From NCBI GenBank assembly GCA_000437275.1, contig FR899736.1, positions 34,576 to 48,971 of the forward strand: a stretch of 14,396 nt of DNA, written 5' to 3'. Source of the DNA: Clostridium sp. CAG:411. Lineage in GTDB: Bacteria; Bacillota; Clostridia; Lachnospirales; Lachnospiraceae. Below the pieces are notes generated by a model that searched no databases, was not told the DNA's origin, and worked only from the letters and a program-made list of their open reading frames with translations. The position numbers and the translations under genes were made by a program. Below, piece by piece: positions 1 to 6,702 of the stretch. How positions within the stretch are numbered: the first letter of the stretch is position 1; each line of letters starts with the position of its first letter.

Positions 1-1265
1 TGCTCTTCCGCTGTGGCAATTGCTTCTTTCACTTGCTTACATTCTTTCTTTAGTTGTTCTTTTTTATCATAATTGGGAAGTTGCTCCTGAATACGGTTCT
101 GCTCATTTTGCAGAGGTGCGGATTTTTCCTCCAACTCCTGTGCATCTTTCTTATAGCTTTGTTCTAGCTGCACTAACTGTTCCTTATGCAACGCTACCCA
201 TTGTGTTCCCTGTTCTAACTGTTGTTTTGTTGTATTCCATTCTTTTTCTTTTCCTTTTTTTGCCTCGTAAAAACGTTCTACTCCAGCGGCTCTTTCTCCA
301 TTTGCAATCTGAATCTTTTTATCCTGAATTGCGGTCTCTTCCTTTTGCAACTTTTCCTGCTCTTTTTTTTGCTGTTCTAATTCTTCAAACTGATGATTTA
401 CCGTATTAGCGGCATCCAACATCTGTTGTATCTGCTCCAACTTTTTTTCTACAGTTGCTTTCCCAGCTTGTACCAATTTCTGCCGTTCTTTTGTTTCTTT
501 GCAAATATCTGCTACTACTTGTAACAATCCTTCCTGATCGGTCTCACTAAATCTCGCCCGATAAGTGTCCCCATTCCAGATTTCCTCATAAGCACTATCC
601 TTTACAAGCGAAAGCTGCGAGAATGCATGTACAATTCCCTCTTGATTCTTTGATAATGCATCTTTTGCCTGATTAAACCGTTTCGTTATCAAATCCGCCA
701 CAATTCCATATAGTCTGGTGTCAAAAATCTTAGCAAAAATCTCTTTTCGTTCTTTGGAGCTTGCCAAAAGTAATTTCATAAAATCGCCCTGTGCCAGCAT
801 AGCAACCTGTGTAAACTGCTCTCCATTTAGCCCAATCAGTTGCTCAATTCTCGCATTTACCTCACGCAGCTTTCCCGCATATTCCTCTCCATTAGGTAAG
901 ATCAACTGTACGGTAGGTTGTTGATTCGTCTTTAGACGCTCATACCCCTCTCCCTCTTTTTTCTTTCTATATTTGGGTTGCTCTGGGGTGCGGATAATTT
1001 CATAGGTCTCACCTGCATATAAAAAACGAAACTTCACCTGTGTCTTTTGATTTGGCGCAGCATATTGACTACGCATCATCTTTCCATCTCGCTTTTTTCC
1101 GCTGGTTTCCCCATATAAAGCAAATGTAATCGCATCAAATATGGTAGTCTTTCCTGCACCTGTGTCTCCTGTTATCAAAAACAATCCATGGTCCACCTGC
1201 GAAAAGTCAATGGCTTCATGTACATAAGAACCAAAGGCATCCATCTCTATATAAATTGGTCTCAT
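1..1265 (-). CDS. sbcC: Exonuclease subunit SbcC (Rad50-like ATPase), N-terminal part, cut by window edge
   Basis: The reading frame opens at the ATG at 1265 and runs without a stop off the left edge, giving 421 codons of a protein usually near 1,000 residues. Residues 1-180 or so are the N-terminal ATPase lobe: a Walker A motif GDTGAGKTT at 33-41 (Lys39) and the Q-loop segment VAMLAQGDF around residue 158, both typical of SbcC. From about residue 200 the sequence becomes Lys/Glu/Gln-rich with heptad character, the first arm of the long coiled coil. The zinc hook and C-terminal lobe with Walker B lie outside the window. With SbcD it forms the ATP-dependent nuclease that processes hairpins and blocked DNA ends. 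An AGGAGG site sits directly after the sbcD stop, 12 bases upstream, so the two are probably translationally coupled. The identification is firm. Confidence 0.96.
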   Translation of the reverse strand, partial: MRPIYIEMDAFGSYVHEAIDFSQVDHGLFLITGDTGAGKTTIFDAITFALYGETSGKKRDGKMMRSQYAAPNQKTQVKFRFLYAGETYEIIRTPEQPKYRKKKEGEGYERLKTNQQPTVQLILPNGEEYAGKLREVNARIEQLIGLNGEQFTQVAMLAQGDFMKLLLASSKERKEIFAKIFDTRLYGIVADLITKRFNQAKDALSKNQEGIVHAFSQLSLVKDSAYEEIWNGDTYRARFSETDQEGLLQVVADICKETKERQKLVQAGKATVEKKLEQIQQMLDAANTVNHQFEELEQQKKEQEKLQKEETAIQDKKIQIANGERAAGVERFYEAKKGKEKEWNTTKQQLEQGTQWVALHKEQLVQLEQSYKKDAQELEEKSAPLQNEQNRIQEQLPNYDKKEQLKKECKQVKEAIATAEE

Positions 1266-1277
1266 CTGTCTCCTCCT

Positions 1278-2450
1278 CTATTTTTCCTGCATTTCCTCCT
1301 GTGCTTCTTTTAACACTTCTAGCATGACAGTTTCCTCCTCTGCACTTAACGGCACATCATTCATTTCCTGATAAAAGGACATAAACGCCTCCATCGGTGT
1401 AAGTGCTTTCTTTTTTCCTACTGTCTGTTCTAACCGTTTTCTTGTACGCTCATTATCTACATGAATCTCCAAAATATGAGGATAGACTTCCTCCAATGTC
1501 TCTTTTGCATGAAACACATCATCATCTGTCAATGTAATGCTCACATAATCCTGTCGATTTTCCTCGGTGGCAGCTTCCAAAACCTCCTGCATAGTTCCTT
1601 TTATACTACGCACATCGGGATTTCCAATAAGAGGAATTCTCTCATACTGATTCTCACTCCCCTTTTCTCCCAATTCAACCATGAGAATCCCCTTCTTATC
1701 CCGTTCCTCACTGACCGAATATTTATATGGTGTTCCGCAATAACGGATATGGGATTCCCCCATTTGCTGTGGTTTGTGAATATGCCCCAATGCTACATAA
1801 TCAAACTTTTGCACATGTGCAATATCTATACTGTCCAATCCACCTACGGAAATATAAGTAAGCTCCGAATCTGATTTCTCTGGTCCCTGTCCATTTGCCA
1901 CATAAAATTGATGGGAAAGCAACACATTTCGCTTTGTCAGATCAATCTGCTCTCTGTCAAGCAATCGTTTGATTGCCTCATCATAACTGAGCGCCTCTTT
2001 TTCCTCTGCCACCAGTTGCCGCACATACCCTGGTTTTGTAAATGGAAGGAGATAAAAATTGACCTCCCCATAGGTATCCTGCAACACAATCTTTTGAATA
2101 TGCTCTTCCTCTGTTCTAGGCGGCATGGTGGCTACATAAATCTGGTGCCGTTTTAAAAAGCCACTGGCAAACTTTAATCGTTGTGCATTATCATGATTGC
2201 CCGCAATGATTAAGACTGGTATCATAGGCGTAATCTCTGCCAATTCACTTAAAAACCAGTCAAACAATTCGTATGCCTCTCCTGAAGGTGCCGCTTTATC
2301 ATATATGTCCCCCGCAATCAATATCACATCTGGTCTTTTTTCCTTTGCCTGTTCTACAATCTGTCCCAATACATCCCTCTGACTTTGATATAGATTATAG
2401 GCATGTAACTGTTTTCCTATATGTAAATCCGAAATATGAAACATCCGCAT
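1278..2450 (-). CDS. sbcD: Exonuclease subunit SbcD (Mre11-like metallophosphoesterase)
   Basis: This is the nuclease subunit of the SbcCD complex, 390 residues from the ATG at 2450. The calcineurin-like phosphoesterase motifs appear in order: SDLHIG at 7-12, GD at 47-48, GNHD at 84-87, LLSHQ near 178 and LGHIHKP near 222, which together bind two catalytic metals. The C-terminal third is the less conserved capping region. I chose the ATG at 2450 because MRMFHISDLHIG aligns with family N-termini. An in-frame GTG at 2462 has a better-spaced AGAGG and is a credible alternative. A longer frame reaches an ATG at 2504, but a TATAAT -10 box overlaps its first codons and it lacks a ribosome binding site, so it is unlikely. 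The gene heads the sbcDC operon; the stop codon adjoins the sbcC ribosome binding site. Confidence 0.95.
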   Translation of the reverse strand: MRMFHISDLHIGKQLHAYNLYQSQRDVLGQIVEQAKEKRPDVILIAGDIYDKAAPSGEAYELFDWFLSELAEITPMIPVLIIAGNHDNAQRLKFASGFLKRHQIYVATMPPRTEEEHIQKIVLQDTYGEVNFYLLPFTKPGYVRQLVAEEKEALSYDEAIKRLLDREQIDLTKRNVLLSHQFYVANGQGPEKSDSELTYISVGGLDSIDIAHVQKFDYVALGHIHKPQQMGESHIRYCGTPYKYSVSEERDKKGILMVELGEKGSENQYERIPLIGNPDVRSIKGTMQEVLEAATEENRQDYVSITLTDDDVFHAKETLEEVYPHILEIHVDNERTRKRLEQTVGKKKALTPMEAFMSFYQEMNDVPLSAEEETVMLEVLKEAQEEMQEK

Positions 2451-2495
2451 TCGTTCTCTCACGCTTCCTCTCTTTTTAATTGCTGTCTTTTCTCT

Positions 2496-2501
2496 ATTAT
2501 A
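2496..2501 (-). promoter_or_regulatory. Predicted -10 box for sbcDC
   Basis: A consensus TATAAT lies on the minus strand, 46 bases upstream of the ATG at 2450. No good -35 box is seen at 16-18 bases (the region is T-rich). Transcription from here would start near 2489 and give a leader of about 40 bases, which excludes the ATG at 2504 as the translation start. Confidence 0.4.
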
Positions 2502-2540
2502 CATGATTGAAAAAAATAAGAATACTCTTTTCTATAAAAC

Positions 2541-2589
2541 AAAAAAAGTGACTGCTATACTCTACACATATAACAGCACTTTTCTTTTT
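2541..2589 (-). terminator. Terminator-like hairpin upstream of sbcD
   Basis: An imperfect stem pairs AAAGTG (2545-2550) with CACTTT (2577-2582), CTG with CAG, and TATA with TATA around a short loop, with one bulged base and one mismatch. The minus-strand transcript ends in a run of seven U; the plus-strand side is also U-rich, so it may work both ways. It would insulate the sbcD promoter from anything transcribed out of 2590-3172. Confidence 0.5.
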
Positions 2590-3172
2590 AACCCAGTAAA
2601 AAAATACCTTTTCCGCTATTTCACATTTTGACAAAAGCCTGTCTCAATTCCCATATACCAAACTATATCAGAATAAAGTACACTTTTTCATGTGTTATTT
2701 CTAGATTCCTACCCTATTTCCACCTCCTGTTTTACTAGCTTTCCTAATCAGAAATGTGTGGCAACCCTTTTTGTCACAGGAATAAGACTAAGTCCTGCAT
2801 AAATACGCAAGAAGTTTTGTACCATAACCTTCCGTGCATTTTATAATAAATAAAAGAGAAAGTTCAAAATATAGTTAAAAGCGCAATATGAAAAGCAAAC
2901 GAAAATATCTGCACTGAATTTATGGTAATTTCTCTTGGCATTATGCAGTAATATATTTTATTTTTTCATTTTTTTGATTCCTTTTTTACCTGACTATTCC
3001 GTACATTCCTGTCTTATATCATTTTCAGCACATATCCTGATGTTCACACTATACACTTTTCTTTTTCCAAAAACAATACTACTAGCAGATTTTGTCAATA
3101 TCTTGCAGAATTGGACACATTCTTTGCCGTTTTAACCGAAAGCGACAAACCTCTACATAATTTTATAAGCAA
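2590..3172. other. About 580 bases with no convincing gene, between two hairpins
   Basis: The segment is AT-rich and has stops in all frames. The longest reading frame, 66 codons on the plus strand at 2935-3135, has no good ribosome binding site and low-complexity hydrophobic content. On the minus strand a 25-codon frame at 2748-2825 (starting MVQNFLRIYAGLSL) has AAGG only 2 bases from its ATG, too close to be a normal start. A TTGACA occurs on the minus strand at about 3092-3097 without a clear -10 box. Because minus-strand hairpins lie on both sides, a small RNA or a decayed gene is possible, but I cannot show either. Confidence 0.5.
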
Positions 3173-3211
3173 AAAAAGAGAAGCCCTATCTTCTCAAATA
3201 AGGTGCTTCCC
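3173..3211 (-). terminator. Intrinsic terminator of the chemoreceptor gene
   Basis: On the minus strand GAAGC and GCTTC (3207-3211 and 3182-3186) close a stem that continues with CCTTAT against ATAGG, allowing one bulge, and is followed by a run of seven T. It lies about 57 bases downstream of the chemoreceptor stop codon. Confidence 0.7.
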
Positions 3212-3267
3212 TTTTCCTTTTAATGAAACAGATTTTTTGACACGTTTATCATTTTATTCTCTGTAAA

Positions 3268-5025
3268 TTATTCTTCTGCCTCTATTGTCTCTATTGTATC
3301 TGTTGCCTCTGTTGTATCTGATAATTTGAAATGTCCAACAAGCTGATTCAAGCTTTCTGCCTGTGCAGATAATTCTTCACTTGTTGCAGAACACTCTTCA
3401 GATGCAGCGGAGTTCGTCTGTACAACCTCCGAAATCTGTGTTACTGCACGATCTGCTTCTTCCATAGCTTCTGCCTGCTTACCTGAATTTTCACTAAGTA
3501 CCTTTGCAGAATCTGCAATTTCCTTGATACCATCTACTACGGTTCCCATAGCTACTGTAGCACGTTCTGCTGCGTTATTTCCTTCTTCAATTTCTTTCAA
3601 AGAACCTTCGATCAACTCACGCGTACCAACTGCTGACTGTGCACTTTGTTCTGCAAGATTTCGTATCTGCTCAGCAACAACCGCAAAGCCTTTTCCTGCT
3701 TCTCCTGCTCTTGCAGCTTCGATTGCCGCATTCAAAGATAACAAGTTTGTCTGGCTGGCAATATCTTCAATATCAGAAATGATTTGCTCAATTTTCTTAG
3801 ATGTCCCGTTAATACGATTCATAGCTTCCATCAAGGATTCCATTTCAACACGGCTATGATCTGCCTCTTCTGCATATTTCTTTGCATTTTGATATGATTT
3901 GTTCAAATCATGAGCAGTACGCTCTACATCTTCGGTAATCGTTGTAATTGTTGCCTGTAACTCTTCTACTGTACCTGCCTGATCGGTAGCTCCTTCTGCT
4001 AAATCCTGTGCAGATTCAGATAAGTTATCTGCTCCAGCTGTCACCTGATTAGATGCTTCTAATACATGATGTAGCGCATCGTTCATCTGGTATTTCATAG
4101 TTCTCATAGCCTCAATTAAGTTGCTAAATTTACCTACATAACGATCCTGTACTTTTGACGATACGGTATAGTCTCCCTTCGCCATTTCCGTCATAATCTC
4201 TCCTGTATCTGTAATAATGATATTCAACGATTCAGCCATCTCTTTTGTATCCTGTATCATCTCTGCAATCTCATCATCTACATCATACTCTGGGAATGGG
4301 CTGTCCAAATCCCCCTCTGTAAAGGTTTTTAGTCGGTCACCAAGCTCCTTCATTGGTTTCGCAAACTCGTCTGCTGTTCTTCTTCCAATCTTTAAAGATA
4401 AGTAGAATACCGCAGCAATACATACAACAAAAGCAACTACCAATATAATGGTAAACAGCTCTAATTGTTTCTCTAATGCATTACCCTTTTTCACATTGAT
4501 ATCCATTAAATTCGCCATAGCTGAATATGCATTATCATATAAAGGCATCAACTGTGTGCTTTCTTTCTCCTGTGCTCTTTTTGATTGTTGCTTGTCTAAT
4601 ACGGCGCCCTCTTTGATCATTGCATCGCTTTGTTCCCAATAAACCTCTAATTGCTCCTGTATTTCCCTATATACAGCTTTATTTTCACTGTTAACCATAT
4701 ACTTTTCAATTTTCTTATAATATTCTTGACATTTTTCTTTCTTTTTCTCGTATGTCTCTACCACATCGGCAATTTTTTCCTCATCATCGTATCCAACAGC
4801 TGCACGTAATGAACTCCTGCTTTCCGAAAAAACAACCATCATTTTACCAATGTCCCCTTGTGCAAAACCATAATTATTCAATGCATTTGCATACAGTTTT
4901 GTAATTGTAAAAAGTGCAAACACACTAATCACCAATGCAACACAGCCGATTGTTGCCACTTTTAAAAATTCTCTGGTTAATTTCGCTCGGATATGCATGT
5001 CCTTTTTTTTGCTCTTTGTCTTCAT
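3268..5025 (-). CDS. Methyl-accepting chemotaxis protein, membrane-bound, tandem HAMP
   Basis: This is a 585-residue chemoreceptor of the classical layout. A charged N-terminus is followed by a membrane segment at about 22-44, an extracytoplasmic helical sensor at 45-188 (four-helix-bundle type, ligand unknown), a second membrane segment at 191-212, a HAMP domain at about 213-267, and a second HAMP-like unit at about 270-320 (EMAKGDYTV). The kinase-control coiled coil follows, with the highly conserved hairpin tip at 420-465 (NLLSLNAAIEAARAGEAGKG). It signals to CheA/CheW; no che genes are in the window. The C-terminus is an acidic tail and has no NWETF-type CheR-binding peptide. The start is set by AGGAGGG five bases before the ATG. 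It is transcribed alone, with its own promoter and terminator. Confidence 0.95.
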   Translation of the reverse strand: MKTKSKKKDMHIRAKLTREFLKVATIGCVALVISVFALFTITKLYANALNNYGFAQGDIGKMMVVFSESRSSLRAAVGYDDEEKIADVVETYEKKKEKCQEYYKKIEKYMVNSENKAVYREIQEQLEVYWEQSDAMIKEGAVLDKQQSKRAQEKESTQLMPLYDNAYSAMANLMDINVKKGNALEKQLELFTIILVVAFVVCIAAVFYLSLKIGRRTADEFAKPMKELGDRLKTFTEGDLDSPFPEYDVDDEIAEMIQDTKEMAESLNIIITDTGEIMTEMAKGDYTVSSKVQDRYVGKFSNLIEAMRTMKYQMNDALHHVLEASNQVTAGADNLSESAQDLAEGATDQAGTVEELQATITTITEDVERTAHDLNKSYQNAKKYAEEADHSRVEMESLMEAMNRINGTSKKIEQIISDIEDIASQTNLLSLNAAIEAARAGEAGKGFAVVAEQIRNLAEQSAQSAVGTRELIEGSLKEIEEGNNAAERATVAMGTVVDGIKEIADSAKVLSENSGKQAEAMEEADRAVTQISEVVQTNSAASEECSATSEELSAQAESLNQLVGHFKLSDTTEATDTIETIEAEE

Positions 5026-5167
5026 AATATCCCTCCTAATACACCCTACCTACAGTCTAAAGGAATTCACAAAAAATACATCCCCCCCTGTCTGAACAAA
5101 TCAATTTCCCGTTACTAACTAATAAATGGATGCATATTTAATATAATTTTTTCTTTGTCTAACAACA

Positions 5168-5196
5168 ATTATAGCACTTTTTCTTTATTTATACAA
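5168..5196 (-). promoter_or_regulatory. Extended -10 promoter of the chemoreceptor gene
   Basis: TATAAT at 5168-5173 is preceded by TGC (extended -10) and lies exactly 17 bases from a weak TTGTAT -35 box at 5191-5196. Transcription would start near 5161 and give a leader of about 135 bases that contains a run of seven G at 5082-5088. I see no known riboswitch in the leader. Confidence 0.65.
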
Positions 5197-5253
5197 GTTG
5201 CATAATTATCGTAATAAAATATTTAATTTTTTGTAACTTTTATTGCATCTTTT

Positions 5254-5988
5254 TTAATTTTCTCTATTTTTTCGCATCGTTTTAAAAAATTCCTTCATCT
5301 TTTGACTACATTCTTCCTCCAACACTCCCGTTACTAGCTCTACCTGATGATTAAATTCTTTCATTTGTAACAAATTTATAACAGAACCCGCACATCCTGC
5401 TTTTTTATTTTTTGCACCAATTACGACTCGTGGTATCCTTGCCTGCACAATCGCTCCAGCACACATCTGACATGGTTCTAAGGTTACATACATAGTACAA
5501 TCATCCAACCGCCAGTCCTGCATCTTTTCACATGCCTCCCGAATTGCCATAATTTCTGCATGTGCAAGGGACATTTTTTTCACATTACGCATATTGTACG
5601 CCTGTGCAAGGACACTTCCTTCATAAGTAATCACACAACCAATGGGAACTTCCTCAATTGCTGCCGCTTTTTCCGCCAATTCCAACGCAAGCTTCATAAA
5701 CGTTTCATCCTGCTTCGCCAGCTCTTTTTGATAAGGGTTCTCCCATCGAATTCCATTTAATTCTTCCTGTTTTGGAGGACGAGCCTTCGATACTTTTTCT
5801 TTTTCGCAGGCTCCAAATGCCTTATAGTTTCTTCTGGCATCCATCAAGGAACAATTTGTCCCCGCCTTTGTAGGATACTGATATTGCTGTGCATCATCCT
5901 CCCAACAACAGACTGGACATATGTCATGTGTGCCAAATGCTGGTTCTTCAAATGTATAATACCCACATACAGGACACTGCTGTTTCAT
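5254..5988 (-). CDS. tadA: TadA tRNA adenosine-34 deaminase fused to an N-terminal CPCC cysteine-rich domain
   Basis: The 244-residue protein has two parts. Residues 1-76 match the CPCC cysteine-rich family (I recall Pfam Cys_rich_CPCC): CPVCGYY at 5-11, DICPVCCWEDD at 22-32, then SLMDARRNYKAFGA at 47-60; the two CPxC pairs would suit a zinc site. Residues 94-244 are a complete TadA: zinc ligand and proton shuttle in HAEIMAI (His143, Glu145), EPCQMCAGA at 171-179 with the Cys ligands, and the family C-terminal helix. TadA converts A34 of tRNA-Arg(ACG) to inosine. Normal TadA is about 150-165 residues, so the extension is a real addition. The ATG at 5988 follows GGAGG and lies 2 bases after the GNAT stop; a GTG at 5994 is less likely. 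An internal ATG at 5697 with AGGA ten bases upstream might give TadA alone. No clear terminator follows. Confidence 0.93.
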   Translation of the reverse strand: MKQQCPVCGYYTFEEPAFGTHDICPVCCWEDDAQQYQYPTKAGTNCSLMDARRNYKAFGACEKEKVSKARPPKQEELNGIRWENPYQKELAKQDETFMKLALELAEKAAAIEEVPIGCVITYEGSVLAQAYNMRNVKKMSLAHAEIMAIREACEKMQDWRLDDCTMYVTLEPCQMCAGAIVQARIPRVVIGAKNKKAGCAGSVINLLQMKEFNHQVELVTGVLEEECSQKMKEFFKTMRKNREN

Positions 5989-5990
5989 TC

Positions 5991-6548
5991 TCACTTTCCC
6001 TCCTTTTTTTGCAACAAACTGTAACGATACATATCCTGCCAACTTCCGCTAAGCCTTGCCGCCTCTCTGGCAATCCCTTCCCGTTCAAAACCAACGCTCT
6101 CCAACAATGCAATAGAGGGCTGATTTTTAGGATGTACCATAGCCTCAATTCGGTGCATTCCATACTGCGAAAATAATATATTGATAAGCCTTTCCACACT
6201 CTCTTTTCCATAGCCCTGCTTACAATACTGCTTATGTATTTTATATCCTATGCTACAATTCTCAAATGCCCCATACCGAATATTATTGGCACAGACACTT
6301 CCTATGATACAATCAGGATTCTCCTTTAAAAACAGATAATACCGCAACATTTTTTTATGTACCATCTGATTATATTCTACCTCCAGCAATGCCCTCTGAT
6401 AATTAGCGGTATAAAAATTTTTATCTCTTTGTGCTTCCCAAGGCTCCAAATGCTCCTTGTTTTCCATAAAAAACTGTAACACCTGATGATTATAATAGGC
6501 AGGTAACACCTGCATAACCAAACGCTCTGTTTCACAATATAAATTCAT
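5991..6548 (-). CDS. GNAT-family N-acetyltransferase, RimJ/RimL-like
   Basis: This is a 185-residue acetyl-CoA-dependent N-acetyltransferase of the RimJ/RimL type (Acetyltransf_3 group). The opening MNLYCETERLVM matches the usual ETERL start of this group. The acetyl-CoA loop appears as YCKQGYGKE at 108-116, where the canonical first Arg of RxxGxG is not conserved, followed by the helix to about 130. The terminal motif NQPSIALLESVGFEREG at 142-158 is strong. Family members acetylate ribosomal protein N-termini, antibiotics or small molecules; the substrate here cannot be told. I chose the ATG at 6548 with GGGAG ten bases upstream; an in-frame TTG at 6575 would add nine residues. Its stop lies 2 bases before the tadA start and the tadA ribosome binding site is inside its last codons, so the two are co-translated. 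Confidence 0.88.
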   Translation of the reverse strand: MNLYCETERLVMQVLPAYYNHQVLQFFMENKEHLEPWEAQRDKNFYTANYQRALLEVEYNQMVHKKMLRYYLFLKENPDCIIGSVCANNIRYGAFENCSIGYKIHKQYCKQGYGKESVERLINILFSQYGMHRIEAMVHPKNQPSIALLESVGFEREGIAREAARLSGSWQDMYRYSLLQKKEGK

Positions 6549-6599
6549 GTCTTCTTTTCTCCCATTCACTTTCAAACAACGCTATCCTACATTCATTGT

Positions 6600-6627
6600 T
6601 CTATAGAGTAAGAAAAAGATGTTGCAA
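6600..6627 (-). promoter_or_regulatory. Possible promoter of the GNAT-tadA unit
   Basis: On the minus strand TTGCAA (6622-6627) and TATAGA (6600-6605) are 16 bases apart, each matching four of six consensus positions. Transcription would start near 6593, about 45 bases before the GNAT start. Confidence 0.35.
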
Positions 6628-6630
6628 TTA

Positions 6631-6649
6631 TTGTAGCAAATCGCTACAA
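6631..6649. other. Perfect 7-bp inverted repeat upstream of the GNAT promoter
   Basis: TTGTAGC and GCTACAA flank a 5-base spacer. No T-run follows on either strand, so it is not a good terminator. It sits next to the predicted -35 box of the GNAT-tadA unit and could be a protein-binding site or an RNA hairpin at the end of the EAL gene transcript. Confidence 0.4.
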
Positions 6650-6702
6650 AATAATCACAACACCCTTTCAAACTTGCTTTGAACCAGCAAAACACGGTTC
6701 TT

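Noticed and set aside
1461..1874. 137-codon plus-strand frame inside sbcD
   Set aside because: It lies antisense to well-conserved SbcD coding sequence and has no family resemblance.
2935..3135. 66-codon plus-strand frame in the long intergenic gap
   Set aside because: It lacks a good ribosome binding site and its content is what AT-rich, T-rich DNA gives by chance.
5206..5253. Terminator after tadA
   Set aside because: Only AT pairs can form and there is no GC-containing stem with a T-run.
5948..6211. 87-codon minus-strand frame across the GNAT/tadA junction
   Set aside because: It is a shifted frame inside two genes that each have strong family motifs.
6681..6700. GAACC/GGTTC hairpin just after the EAL stop as a terminator
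   Set aside because: The stem is only 5 bp and no T-run follows on the minus strand.
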